A DNA stretch of 64,000 nucleotides from Hydrotalea sp. (GTDB lineage Bacteria > Bacteroidota > Bacteroidia > Chitinophagales > Chitinophagaceae): contig JAKRSC010000024.1 in assembly GCA_022402565.1 (NCBI GenBank), positions 43,942 to 107,941 of the forward strand. The letters are read 5' to 3'. Numbering within the stretch: position 1 is the stretch's first letter; the number at the start of each line of letters is the position of its first letter. The position numbers and the translations under genes are program-made. The notes beneath the pieces were generated by a model. It was given only the letters and a program-made list of their open reading frames with translations, had not been told where the DNA came from and did not search any database. Shown piece after piece: positions 25,853 to 34,436 of the stretch.

Positions 25853-25943
25853 TGTAAAAAGTTTTAATGTTTGATGATTAATACCGTAGATAACAAAAGG
25901 TAACCCGGATTTCTAAAAAAATTTTTTAGCAGGTCATTTGGGT

Positions 25944-25951
25944 TACTTTTG
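25944..25951 (+). promoter_or_regulatory. Candidate -7 promoter box of the sigma factor gene
   Basis: TACTTTTG fits TAnnTTTG exactly and lies about 28 bp before the GTG start. The -33 region is not clear. Confidence 0.5.
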
Positions 25952-25979
25952 TTGATATTAGCGTATTAAATTGGGAATA

Positions 25980-26546
25980 GTGAAAGCTGAGTCAAACGAA
26001 CAATCTTTATTAAAGGGGCTAGCGAACAACGATTCGAAGGCTATTGAGACGATTTACAAAGAAAACTTCGGTGTTATTCAGGCATTCATTATTGGCAACA
26101 ATGGTTCTTTGGATGATGCCAGGGATATTTTTCAGGAGGCAATGATTGCGCTGTATGAAAAAGCACAAGACAAATCATTTGTATTAACCTGTCAAATTAA
26201 AACCTATGTATATTCCATATGCAGGCGGCTCTGGCTTAAAAGACTTCAACAGCTTGGGCGATACTCGTATCCGATTGAGAATTTGGAAGAAACTATTCCA
26301 GTCGACGAAGATGTTGAGATTCATGAAAAGAGAAACGCTGAGTTTTCGATCATGGAGCGCGCTCTAGGAAGTTTGGGAGAGCCATGTAAAAGTTTATTGG
26401 AAGCTTATTATATAAAAAAGCAAGGTATGCAAGAAATAGCCAACCAGTTTGGCTACACAAATGCTGACAATGCTAAAAACCAGAAATATAAATGCCTGAT
26501 GCGCTTAAAGAAACTCTTTTTCGCTCAGTATAATATTGGGGAGTAA
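25980..26546 (+). CDS. ECF-type RNA polymerase sigma factor
   Basis: A sigma-70 family factor of about 188 residues. Region 2 shows DDARDIFQEAMIALYEKA and region 4 a helix-turn-helix (LEAYYIKKQGMQEIANQFGY ... KYKCLMRLKKLF). There is no ATG at the N-terminus; GTG at 25980 is preferred, TTG at 25971 is possible. It is 3 bp upstream of a membrane protein whose N-terminus looks like an anti-sigma domain, a typical sigma/anti-sigma arrangement. Target genes cannot be predicted. Confidence 0.85.
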   Translation: MKAESNEQSLLKGLANNDSKAIETIYKENFGVIQAFIIGNNGSLDDARDIFQEAMIALYEKAQDKSFVLTCQIKTYVYSICRRLWLKRLQQLGRYSYPIENLEETIPVDEDVEIHEKRNAEFSIMERALGSLGEPCKSLLEAYYIKKQGMQEIANQFGYTNADNAKNQKYKCLMRLKKLFFAQYNIGE

Positions 26547-26549
26547 GTT

Positions 26550-27647
26550 ATGGAGGATATTCAATTATTGGAAGCAATCGAAAGATACCTGGGTGGCCAA
26601 ATGGACGCCACTGAAAAGGCCTATTTCGAGGATTTGCGTAATAGCAATCCCGAAATTGATCAAATGGTGGTAGAACATAACATGTATCTCCACCTGATGG
26701 ATCAGTATGCCCAGCGAATTGAATTGAAACATACACTGCATCAAGTTCATGAAAAATTAACCTCAATAGGGGCTATTGATGAAACTTCAACTCCTGATAC
26801 TGGTAAGGTAATTCAACTTTGGTCAAAATATAAGCGTGTAACAGCCATTGCAGCTGCTGCGGGGGGTACTATTGCATTAATTATCAGCGCTCTTTCAACC
26901 TATTTCTCTCCAAATATTAATCCTTCTCAAATTCAAGCACTCAGCAAGAAAATCACCATTTTAGAAGGTAAGCTAAACGCAGAAATAAAAAAAGGTGCTA
27001 CAAAAGTGCCTGAGGGAGCTACTTTCACCAGCGGTGGTACTGGGTTTTTAGTTGATGGTAAAGGATATCTTGTTACAAACGCCCACGTTCTTAAAAATGC
27101 AACTGCTACTGTAGTAGTAAACAGCAAGGGCGAGGCATTTAAAGCTGAAATTTTATTGAAGGATGATGCAAAAGATTTAGCCATCTTAAAAATTAAAGAC
27201 AGTGACTTTAAAAATGTAAAGAATCTTCCTTACGGAATTGCTAAAAATGCCTCTCCACTTGGCGAAGAAATATATACACTGGGTTATCCTAGAAACGAAA
27301 TTGTGTACAATTTTGGTCATTTGAGTGCAAAAACGGGCTATAAAGGCGATTCATTGAGTTATCAAATTCAAATGAGTGCTAACCCTGGTAACTCTGGGGG
27401 ACCAGTTTTTAATAGAAAAGGCGAGGTAATTGGTATCATTAATTCTCGTCAAACTGAAGGTGTTGGCATCAGTTTCGCTATCACTTCTAAGAACATTTAT
27501 AACCTTCTTCAAGAAGTGAAGAAATCTGATACCGCTATACAGAAGATTAAACTAAACGCCAACTCTCAAATTCGTCAGAAAAATAGAACTGATCAAATAA
27601 AAGAGATTGAACCTTATGTGTTCAGCATTAAAGCTTACAACCAATAA
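26550..27647 (+). CDS. Anti-sigma-like / HtrA-type serine protease fusion
   Basis: A 365-residue single-pass membrane protein. Residues 1-90 are a cytoplasmic helical segment (LLEAIERYLGGQMDATEKAYFEDLR ... shown in part) resembling Bacteroidota anti-sigma N-termini without the zinc Cys/His. One transmembrane helix lies at about 98-115. Residues about 155-335 are a trypsin-like HtrA domain outside the membrane with H179 (TNAHV), D209 (DLAIL) and S282 (NPGNSGGP). No PDZ domain is visible. The gene follows the sigma factor after 3 bp. It plausibly senses envelope damage with its own protease and holds the sigma factor in check; that mechanism is inference. Confidence 0.85.
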   Translation: MEDIQLLEAIERYLGGQMDATEKAYFEDLRNSNPEIDQMVVEHNMYLHLMDQYAQRIELKHTLHQVHEKLTSIGAIDETSTPDTGKVIQLWSKYKRVTAIAAAAGGTIALIISALSTYFSPNINPSQIQALSKKITILEGKLNAEIKKGATKVPEGATFTSGGTGFLVDGKGYLVTNAHVLKNATATVVVNSKGEAFKAEILLKDDAKDLAILKIKDSDFKNVKNLPYGIAKNASPLGEEIYTLGYPRNEIVYNFGHLSAKTGYKGDSLSYQIQMSANPGNSGGPVFNRKGEVIGIINSRQTEGVGISFAITSKNIYNLLQEVKKSDTAIQKIKLNANSQIRQKNRTDQIKEIEPYVFSIKAYNQ

Positions 27648-27672
27648 GCGTTAACCCTTAAAACTTACCAAT

Positions 27673-27706
27673 AAAAAAAGCCATTACGAAATGTAATGGC
27701 TTTTTT
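27673..27706. terminator. Bidirectional terminator
   Basis: GCCATTAC (27680-27687) pairs with GTAATGGC (27693-27700) with an A-run before and a T-run after, between two convergent genes, so it can serve both strands. Confidence 0.88.
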
Positions 27707-27725
27707 ATATACGCTTTATCTTAAT

Positions 27726-28631
27726 CTAAACCCATAAATTAGTAGGGTACTCCCCTTTTTCAACCAAGTCTTGGATACTAGTTTTTACACCTTCCGCATC
27801 TGCTTTATAAGTTACTCCAAACCAAGATGAACTTGTTGGTATTACACGAATGGTACCTAGCCCTTTCTTAATAAAATAATCAGCTACACTGGGCATGTAA
27901 AACTCCGACTTAATATTCTGAATATTGTTATCCAAGAACTTTGAAAACTGTTGTTCACATAAACTAAATATGCTGGGATGAAATCCAAAAAAATTCATAC
28001 TTACAGGTGTATTCTCCGTTAATTCATGCAGCCCCTTCTCATCTTCATACACTATAACCTCTTTTCCAGGAGCTCTGTAAATTTTGATCCTTTCAGTGAT
28101 ACCCATTAAGTTACCCTGACCATCAACATCACACACCCCCCTACTTACAGTTCCATTTTCACTTAAAGTATTACTCAGTTTATAGCCTACAATACAATAT
28201 TGATTAGGCTGAACATCTGTTGTTAGAAACTTAGCAGCTTTTTCAAATGCATCTCTACCATAAAAATCGTCTGCATTAATCACTACAAATGGATCCTTAA
28301 CTACATCTTCACAACAAAGAACAGCATGCGCTGTACCCCAAGGTTTTACCCTGTCTGGTGGTATCTGCCTATTACCTACATGAGACTCTAACTTTTGATA
28401 CACATAAGCAATTTCAATTTTACCCTTGATTTTAGGTTCAACAAGCTCTCTAAAACTTTCAGCAAAATCTTCTCTAATAATAAACACCACTTTCCCAAAT
28501 CCAGCCCTTATGGCATCATAAATGGAATACTCCATTATAATTTCACCAGATGGACCAAACTGCTCTGTTTGCTTACTGCCTCCATACCTACTAGCCATTC
28601 CGGCTGCTAAAATCACAAGGGTTGGTTTCAT
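27726..28631 (-). CDS. Nucleotidyltransferase family protein (sugar-1-phosphate type)
   Basis: A Rossmann-like nucleotidyltransferase of 301 residues. The N-terminal LVILAAGMASRYGGSKQTEQF is the nucleotide-binding signature; the ADDFYGRDAF motif has the metal-binding Asp. Relatives include UTP-glucose-1-phosphate uridylyltransferases and a Bacteroidota group of unassigned sugar nucleotidyltransferases, so the substrate remains open. It is convergent with the HtrA gene, and its start overlaps the longer upstream frame of the next gene on the plus strand, which argues for a later start there. Confidence 0.82.
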   Translation of the reverse strand: MKPTLVILAAGMASRYGGSKQTEQFGPSGEIIMEYSIYDAIRAGFGKVVFIIREDFAESFRELVEPKIKGKIEIAYVYQKLESHVGNRQIPPDRVKPWGTAHAVLCCEDVVKDPFVVINADDFYGRDAFEKAAKFLTTDVQPNQYCIVGYKLSNTLSENGTVSRGVCDVDGQGNLMGITERIKIYRAPGKEVIVYEDEKGLHELTENTPVSMNFFGFHPSIFSLCEQQFSKFLDNNIQNIKSEFYMPSVADYFIKKGLGTIRVIPTSSSWFGVTYKADAEGVKTSIQDLVEKGEYPTNLWV

Positions 28632-28681
28632 ACCTGTATTTTTACATTGCTTTCGCGGGGGGCGCCTGCAAAATTGAAGGA

Positions 28682-29572
28682 ATGAATCCGAATTTACAAA
28701 TGCATTTTCTGCAATCTGTTGAAATACAACAGAAATTTCATATCGAAACGGATATGCTCCGGCTTGATTTAATTCACCCCATCATTAGTGGTAATAAGTG
28801 GTTTAAACTGAGGTATTATATCGAAGAGGCCTTTCAAAAGTCAAATTCCGGAATTGTAACCGCTGGCGGACCATATTCTAATCATTTAGTCGCAACCGCT
28901 CATTTATGTAAACTTATGGGAATTCAGTCAAAAGGATTGGTAAGAGGTTATGCCAATGCCCCTAGAACACATACACTTCTGCAGGCTGAATATGATGGAA
29001 TGGAACTGGAATTCATTTCAAAAAAAGATTTCGATACTCCTAATTTTTTGGAATCTAATTTTCTTACGAAAAATGATTATTGGATTCCTATGGGTGGAAA
29101 AGGAGGTTTGGGTGTTAAGGGATTTGATATCATTGCTGATATGTATCCATTAGAAAAGTATTCGCACATTATTTGTGCAGTGGGCACTGGCACTATGATG
29201 GCAGGAATATTGAATACTGCTAAACCTCATCAACATGTTATTGGTATAGCTGCTCATAATGAGGTGCAACCCATAAATATATTCTTAGAAGAATTTGTTG
29301 AGACACATTCAGTTAAAGCAGCTTACTCACTATTTGAAAAATACCACGAAGGTGGATTTGCAAAAAAATCATTTAATTTAATTGAAGTTATTAAGGAGGT
29401 TTGGAATATTCACAAAATTCCGCTCGATTTTGTATACACCGCAAAACTTTGGATGGGATACCAAGATCTTTTAGTAAAAGGTTTTTTTAATTCAAATAGC
29501 AAGATTTTACTCATTCATAGTGGCGGCTTACAAGGGAATCTGTCTCTTCCAAAAAATGCATTACCATTTTGA
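28682..29572 (+). CDS. PLP enzyme of the ACC deaminase / D-cysteine desulfhydrase family
   Basis: A fold-type II PLP enzyme of 296 residues. The PLP lysine is in SGNKWFKLRYYI; the segment VTAGGPYSNHLVATAHLCK holds the serine/asparagine active-site pocket, and AVGTGTMMAGILN binds the cofactor phosphate. Relatives are ACC deaminases and D-cysteine desulfhydrases; most Bacteroidota members are closer to the latter, and substrate prediction is not safe. ATG 28682 is chosen because homology begins at MNPNLQMHF and the upstream part overlaps the divergent nucleotidyltransferase gene. Confidence 0.85.
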   Translation: MNPNLQMHFLQSVEIQQKFHIETDMLRLDLIHPIISGNKWFKLRYYIEEAFQKSNSGIVTAGGPYSNHLVATAHLCKLMGIQSKGLVRGYANAPRTHTLLQAEYDGMELEFISKKDFDTPNFLESNFLTKNDYWIPMGGKGGLGVKGFDIIADMYPLEKYSHIICAVGTGTMMAGILNTAKPHQHVIGIAAHNEVQPINIFLEEFVETHSVKAAYSLFEKYHEGGFAKKSFNLIEVIKEVWNIHKIPLDFVYTAKLWMGYQDLLVKGFFNSNSKILLIHSGGLQGNLSLPKNALPF

Positions 29573-29587
29573 TAAGAAATCAGATAT

Positions 29588-29595
29588 TATATTTG
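29588..29595 (+). promoter_or_regulatory. Candidate -7 promoter box just before the gene at 29601
   Basis: TATATTTG fits TAnnTTTG and ends only 5 bp before the ATG, suggesting transcription starts at or next to the start codon. TTTG near 29568 is a possible -33 element, with a short spacing of 16 bp. Confidence 0.45.
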
Positions 29596-29600
29596 CCCTT

Positions 29601-30392
29601 ATGCTGAGAACCTCCTTGCTTTGTATTTTAATTTTATCGTTTGTTACCTTAAACGCGCAAGATACACTTCCTCGTTTTACAGTTAAACCATTAGGCAAAA
29701 ACAAGGTGCAAATCAGCTGGGTGAATCCTTATAAGGGACTCATTCAATTGAATATTCAAAAATCATTCGATAGTACCCGCAACTTCCGAACTATTTATAC
29801 TGCAACCTCTCCTGAGCTTCCTACGAATGGATTTATTGATCAAGAGGTTATTGCAGGTACGAAATATTATTACCGCATTTTTTATATGCAAAATGGAGGG
29901 AATTATTTTTTCTCTGAAACTATTAGCAATCAGTCCTATACAACACCTCAGGGTCCAGCTACACTTCCTGAGCCAATAGATACAGATGTAACTGTTTTCA
30001 AAAAAGATAGCCTTTACAAAAAATTTGTGTTTGCCGACTTTAAGAAATTCAGAGACTCACTTTCGAATAAAACAAAAGACACTTTAACTAGAGTAGATCA
30101 AAACAAGTTTGTTTGGAAGCCTTTTCAACCTAAGCCTATTTGGAAAGCCTCTGTATATGTGTTCACCAACACGCAGGGTTACCCTACTATTCAACTGCCA
30201 CTCTTTAAACAAAAAAATTATCGCATTGTCTTTATGGAAGAAGATGGAACCCATCTTTTTTCGATAGAAAAAGTGAGTGATTCTCCATTGATGCTTGACA
30301 AAACAAATTTCTTCAAATCGGGTTGGTTTTGGTTTGAGCTATATGAAAATGGAGATCTATTAGAAAAGAATAAATTCTTCTTAGGCAAGTAA
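29601..30392 (+). CDS. Secreted hypothetical protein with FN3-like domain
   Basis: A 263-residue exported protein starting with the signal peptide MLRTSLLCILILSFVTLNAQ. Residues about 25-115 look like a fibronectin type III domain (PLGKNKVQISWVNPYKGLIQ, a strand-rich core ending in TKYYYRIFYM). The rest is Lys/Asp-rich and ends with beta-strand sequence (WFWFELYENGDLLEKNKFFL). The function is unknown. The longer frame from 29520 overlaps the previous gene and lacks a signal peptide. It is convergent with lipB, overlapping by 12 bp at the 3' ends. Confidence 0.75.
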   Translation: MLRTSLLCILILSFVTLNAQDTLPRFTVKPLGKNKVQISWVNPYKGLIQLNIQKSFDSTRNFRTIYTATSPELPTNGFIDQEVIAGTKYYYRIFYMQNGGNYFFSETISNQSYTTPQGPATLPEPIDTDVTVFKKDSLYKKFVFADFKKFRDSLSNKTKDTLTRVDQNKFVWKPFQPKPIWKASVYVFTNTQGYPTIQLPLFKQKNYRIVFMEEDGTHLFSIEKVSDSPLMLDKTNFFKSGWFWFELYENGDLLEKNKFFLGK

Positions 30393-31094
30393 TTTACATC
30401 CAAATACCTGCTGAAAATATCGCTTTACAAAGTACTTTACTTCCTCTATATCTACCTCTCTCCCTAACTCTCTTTTGAGAGAGGTTACCTGCTTATTTTG
30501 AATACCGCAAGGAATGATATAGTTAAAATAATTTAAGTCGGTATTCACATTTAAGGCAAAACCATGCATGGTTATCCACCTGCTGCATTTAATACCCATT
30601 GCACATATTTTTCTTGCCTTAGAAACATCATCCGTATCTATCCAAACACCTGTTTCACCTGCACTTCTTTCCCCTTTCAATCCATACTCATTCATTGTAA
30701 GAATAATAACTTCTTCAAGATTGCGTAAATACCAACCTAAATCTGTTTTGAATTTTTCGAGGTCTACAATCGGATATCCAACCAATTGTTGAGGCCCGTG
30801 AAAAGTAATATCACCTCCCCGGTTGATATGAAAAAACGCTATTCCTTCTTGTTGAAGCTGCTCGTCTGTAATTAATACATGCTCTTTCTTGCCATTTTTT
30901 CCTAGTGTAAACACAGGCGGATGCTCCACAAACAATAAATGCTGTATGGTGGGTACTTCTTCAGGATTTATGGCACTTTCAGATTTTCTGTATACCGACT
31001 TAATAGCCACATTTTCTGCTAATAACTTTTCTTGATAATCCCATACCTCTTTGTAAGAACGTATCCCTAAATCCTGAAAAAAAACTTCCTGCAT
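30381..31094 (-). CDS. lipB: Octanoyl-[acyl-carrier-protein]:protein N-octanoyltransferase
   Basis: Transfers octanoate from ACP to lipoyl domains in lipoate biosynthesis. The 237 residues contain INRGGDITFHGPQQLVGYPI (family signature), the catalytic Lys in MGIKCSRWITMHG (K169) and Cys in IIPCGI (C196). The N-terminus MQEVFFQDLGIRSYKEVWDY matches the family, which fixes the start at 31094. A TAAATTTG box ends 4 bp before that ATG. It is divergent from rluD. Confidence 0.94.
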   Translation of the reverse strand: MQEVFFQDLGIRSYKEVWDYQEKLLAENVAIKSVYRKSESAINPEEVPTIQHLLFVEHPPVFTLGKNGKKEHVLITDEQLQQEGIAFFHINRGGDITFHGPQQLVGYPIVDLEKFKTDLGWYLRNLEEVIILTMNEYGLKGERSAGETGVWIDTDDVSKARKICAMGIKCSRWITMHGFALNVNTDLNYFNYIIPCGIQNKQVTSLKRELGREVDIEEVKYFVKRYFQQVFGCKLLA

Positions 31095-31098
31095 TTGG

Positions 31099-31106
31099 CA
31101 AATTTA
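31099..31106 (-). promoter_or_regulatory. -7 promoter box of lipB, 4 bp before the start codon
   Basis: TAAATTTG on the minus strand fits TAnnTTTG. With transcription starting a few bases downstream, the lipB mRNA would be leaderless. A -33 element is not evident. Confidence 0.5.
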
Positions 31107-31127
31107 CTGACTGGAAGTAACATACCC

Positions 31128-31135
31128 TATTTTTG
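31128..31135 (+). promoter_or_regulatory. -7 promoter box of rluD, 4 bp before the start codon
   Basis: TATTTTTG fits TAnnTTTG and ends 4 bp before the ATG at 31140, mirroring the lipB arrangement 22 bp away. TTTA at 31103 has a suitable spacing for a weak -33 element. Confidence 0.5.
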
Positions 31136-31139
31136 CTGA

Positions 31140-32189
31140 ATGGAGCAAGCCGAAGATTGGAGTCAGGAAGAAATTGCAGAAGACATTTATGAACGAAGAA
31201 CCTTTGTGGCAGACAAAGGACAGGAACCTATGCGTATTGATAAATGGATTCAAATGCGCTTTGAAAATGCTACCAGAAGCAAAGTGCAAAAGTCCATTGA
31301 AAACGGATTTGTTACGGTCAATGGAAAGCTCATTAAAAGTAATTACAAAATCAAGGCAGGTGACGAAGTGGTAACTATGCTGGTGCATAATCCTGATGCG
31401 AGCGAAGTAAAACCAGAATATATTCCTCTTGACATCCGATTTGAGGATGAACACTTAATGGTGGTGCATAAACCGTCGAATATGGTGGTGCACCCTGGTG
31501 TAGGAAATTATACTGGTACATTACTAAATGGCATTGCGTTTCATCTACTTCAACAAAAACCCGATTTGGATGAAGAAGCATTACCTCGATTTGGGTTGGT
31601 ACACAGAATTGATAAAAATACAACAGGATTATTAGTTGTAGCTAAAACTCCTGCCGCAGCCGCTGGATTGGTTAAACAGTTCGCAGCGCATACTGTTCAA
31701 CGAAAATATGTTGCTTTGGTATGGGGAAATTTGGAAGATGATGAAGGCACTATTAATGCACATATTGCCCGCCATCGTCAATTTAGAAAAATGTTTGATG
31801 CTTATCCCGATGGTGAAATTGGCAAACATGCAATTACTCATTATAGGGTGTTAGAAAGATTTCATTATGTAACACTAGTTGAATGTGTGCTGGAAACAGG
31901 AAGAACACACCAAATTAGGGTGCACATGAAACATATTGGGCATACGTTGTTTCATGATGCAGAATATGGAGGTGATAAAATCTTAAAGGGAACCATCTAT
32001 TCAAAATATAAGCAGTTTGTAGAAAATTGTTTCACGCTTTGTCCTCGTTGTGCATTACATGCGGCCACCTTAGGCTTTGTTCATCCAATAACTCAACAAG
32101 AGATTAGTTTTGAATCAGAACTCCCCACAGATATGAACAGCTTAATTGAAAAATGGCGAAATTACACTCGTCATATTCAGGTGGAATAG
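31140..32189 (+). CDS. rluD: 23S rRNA pseudouridine synthase, RluD/RluA family
   Basis: A 349-residue pseudouridine synthase with an N-terminal S4 RNA-binding domain (about 32-80: RIDKWIQMRFENATRSKVQK) and catalytic domain. The catalytic aspartate is D158 in GLVHRIDKNTTGLLV. The other conserved segment is ETGRTHQIRVHMKHIGHTLF. Domain order and length fit RluD, which modifies 23S helix 69; other RluA members cannot be excluded by sequence. It lies divergent from lipB. Confidence 0.9.
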   Translation: MEQAEDWSQEEIAEDIYERRTFVADKGQEPMRIDKWIQMRFENATRSKVQKSIENGFVTVNGKLIKSNYKIKAGDEVVTMLVHNPDASEVKPEYIPLDIRFEDEHLMVVHKPSNMVVHPGVGNYTGTLLNGIAFHLLQQKPDLDEEALPRFGLVHRIDKNTTGLLVVAKTPAAAAGLVKQFAAHTVQRKYVALVWGNLEDDEGTINAHIARHRQFRKMFDAYPDGEIGKHAITHYRVLERFHYVTLVECVLETGRTHQIRVHMKHIGHTLFHDAEYGGDKILKGTIYSKYKQFVENCFTLCPRCALHAATLGFVHPITQQEISFESELPTDMNSLIEKWRNYTRHIQVE

Positions 32190-32213
32190 TTGAAGTCCTT
32201 CAATCTACTACCT

Positions 32214-32221
32214 TATATTTG
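32214..32221 (+). promoter_or_regulatory. Promoter of bioB
   Basis: The -7 box TATATTTG lies 16 bp before the ATG, with TTG at 32190-32192, 21 bp upstream, as a -33 element. Confidence 0.55.
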
Positions 32222-32237
32222 TTTTAAATTTATTGTC

Positions 32238-33224
32238 ATGTCTACTGATATACGCAACAACTGGACGGTTGAACAAATACACGAGATATATAACACACCC
32301 TTATTAGAACTTATATTTCAAGCAGCAAGTATGCACAGAAAGTACAATGATACTGCTGAAGTGCAAGTTTGTACGCTTTTAAGTATAAAAACGGGTGGTT
32401 GCCCTGAGGATTGTGCCTATTGCCCTCAAGCAGCCCGCTACCAAACCGATGTAAATGTGCAAGCATTGATGAAAACCGATGAAGTATTGGCTTATGCACA
32501 AAAAGCGAAAGAAGCTGGCTCTACTCGTTTTTGTATGGGTGCAGCTTGGAGAGAAGTGAGAGACAACCGAGATTTTGACAGGGTAGTTGAAATGGTGAAA
32601 GGTGTAAATGAGTTGGGGATGGAAGTATGTTGTACACTTGGAATGCTTACTGAACAACAAGCTCAAAGATTGAAAGAAGCTGGTTTGTATGCTTATAACC
32701 ACAACCTCGATACCAGCGATGAACATTACGAAGAAATCATTACCACACGCACTTATGATGATCGTTTGAAAACTCTTGATAATGTTAGAAAAGCTGGAGT
32801 AACTGTTTGCTGCGGTGGAATTATAGGATTAGGTGAAACCCACGACGATAGAATTAAAATGCTACATACACTTTCTACTTTACCTGAGCACCCAGAAAGT
32901 GTACCTATCAATGCCTTGGTGCGTGTAAAAGGTACACCTCTTGAAAATCAACCTAAAGTAGATATTTGGGACATGGTACGCATGATTGCAACCGCTCGTA
33001 TACTCATGCCTAAGACTATGGTTCGCTTAAGTGCTGGCAGAACTGAAATGTCTGTTTCGGAGCAAGCCCTATGCTTTATGGCAGGCGCTAACAGTATTTT
33101 TGCAGGTGATAAATTGCTTACTACTCCGAATCCTAGCTTTGATGAAGATGAAGCCATGTTTAATTTATTGGGATTGGTACCAAGAGTGGCTTTTAAGGAT
33201 GAGCACGCTGAAGTAGCTGGATAA
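32238..33224 (+). CDS. bioB: Biotin synthase
   Basis: A radical SAM enzyme that inserts sulfur into dethiobiotin. From the ATG at 32238 it is 328 residues, a normal length. The SAM [4Fe-4S] cluster ligands are in [12 protein letters not shown] (Cys 55, 59, 62); the rest shows [13 protein letters not shown] and the conserved C-terminal region [20 protein letters not shown]. The longer frame from TTG 32190 overlaps the promoter and has no homology. No other bio genes are in the window. Confidence 0.96.
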   Translation: MSTDIRNNWTVEQIHEIYNTPLLELIFQAASMHRKYNDTAEVQVCTLLSIKTGGCPEDCAYCPQAARYQTDVNVQALMKTDEVLAYAQKAKEAGSTRFCMGAAWREVRDNRDFDRVVEMVKGVNELGMEVCCTLGMLTEQQAQRLKEAGLYAYNHNLDTSDEHYEEIITTRTYDDRLKTLDNVRKAGVTVCCGGIIGLGETHDDRIKMLHTLSTLPEHPESVPINALVRVKGTPLENQPKVDIWDMVRMIATARILMPKTMVRLSAGRTEMSVSEQALCFMAGANSIFAGDKLLTTPNPSFDEDEAMFNLLGLVPRVAFKDEHAEVAG

Positions 33225-33225
33225 G

Positions 33226-34263
33226 TTATAAGGCCTTATTATTCCAAGGTATACTGAAACTGACTTGATGTGCCAAGTTGCGTTGAAATGCACTTCCAGC
33301 ATATCTAAAGTGTAATTTTTTAAGTAGTACCCCAGCTCCCCAAGTAAATCCATTCAGTCCGTTGGTCTGGTTAAAAGCATTTAAATCAAACCTGCGAAGA
33401 AAATTGTACCCAATAGTACATTCTAATTTTTCATGGGGGTAGAACTGAGTGCTTACAACCAAATGTGATAAAATTCTTTGTAACGTTAACCCTTTATTAA
33501 GAAATCTATCATCTCCCTCTAGTTCATTAAATGCAGGATCATTGTACAATAAATCCCAGCGCTGTAATCGATAGGCAGTTAAACTGAACTGAATGGGTGC
33601 AAGTGCCAATTTTTTACTGATTCCTATTTGTACATCAAAAGGAAGCTCTTCACGAACTCCATCAAAGGTTTGCAGTTGAAAACCCATATTTTTCGCAAGA
33701 AAAGATAATTGTAGTCCTGTTGATGTATCCAAATAAGCCAAGCCCACATTCCAGGCCAAGGCACTTGACCTAAACTGCCCCATCTGAGCACCAATCCATT
33801 GCATAGATACTCCTACATTCCATCTGTCTTTATAGGCTTTTGATACTGCTATTTGTACCATGTGGTCACGTGGACGAAAACTTCCGCCAATATTACCCGC
33901 TATATCTGTTTGTTGAATAGAACCATAATCAAGATAGTGAACTCCAAAACCTATATTAACCTGCTGCTTTTCTAAATAATTGCTTGTAAATAAGTTATAT
34001 TGATTAATACCAGCTAAAAATGAGTGATAACCTGCATGAATTTGCCCCGACATGTTTGATCTCAATAAAGCAGGATTAGTAGCAGCTATAGAGATGTCTT
34101 TGGTAATTTGACTAATATTTTCGCCGCCTAAAGCCGACTGTTGAGCTCCTTGGGGTAATCTAAGAAAACCATAAACCGAATTACCACCTAAGGTTTGAGC
34201 AAATACACCGATACTTAAAAAGCAGGTAATTAGGATTAAAGAAAAAAATCGGAATAATTGCAT
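33226..34263 (-). CDS. porQ: Type IX secretion system protein PorQ
   Basis: A 345-residue outer-membrane protein with signal peptide ending in GVFAQ. The start of the mature part matches PorQ: GGNSVYGFLRLPQGAQQSALGG, given in parts here, then ISIAATNPALL. The rest is a predicted beta-barrel of the FadL/OmpP1-like type with aromatic C-terminal strand end. In this system PorQ associates with PorZ/PorU in processing and attaching secreted cargo. It is convergent with bioB, 1 bp between stops, and none of the core por genes lies in this window. Confidence 0.88.
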   Translation of the reverse strand: MQLFRFFSLILITCFLSIGVFAQTLGGNSVYGFLRLPQGAQQSALGGENISQITKDISIAATNPALLRSNMSGQIHAGYHSFLAGINQYNLFTSNYLEKQQVNIGFGVHYLDYGSIQQTDIAGNIGGSFRPRDHMVQIAVSKAYKDRWNVGVSMQWIGAQMGQFRSSALAWNVGLAYLDTSTGLQLSFLAKNMGFQLQTFDGVREELPFDVQIGISKKLALAPIQFSLTAYRLQRWDLLYNDPAFNELEGDDRFLNKGLTLQRILSHLVVSTQFYPHEKLECTIGYNFLRRFDLNAFNQTNGLNGFTWGAGVLLKKLHFRYAGSAFQRNLAHQVSFSIPWNNKAL

Positions 34264-34296
34264 CAGTTCAAAGCTAAGGATGGTTAAGGTATAGAT

Positions 34297-34324
34297 AAAA
34301 AAAATCCCCCATAGAAATGGGGGA
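34297..34324 (-). terminator. Rho-independent terminator downstream of lon
   Basis: On the minus strand TCCCCCAT/ATGGGGGA (34305-34312 with 34317-34324; loop 4 nt) is followed by eight T. It lies 115 nt past the lon stop. Confidence 0.85.
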
Positions 34325-34419
34325 CGTTAACCCTTAAAACAACCAACATGAAAAAATCTTGTTGATAAGCAATATTACAACCTGTTGAAGAATAAGTTCA
34401 AAAAATAGCACAAAGTTCT

Positions 34420-34436
34420 TACAACCTGTGGTTGTA
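34420..34436. repeat. 7-3-7 inverted repeat next to the lon stop codon
   Basis: TACAACC-TGT-GGTTGTA. TTACAACCTGT also recurs at 34374-34384. The stretch from 34325 to 34438 holds no convincing gene. Confidence 0.45.

Noticed and set aside
25689..25874. Plus-strand Ala/Gly/Ser-rich ORF
   Set aside because: Shadow of the minus-strand APAADST repeat lipoprotein, which has a signal peptide and terminator.
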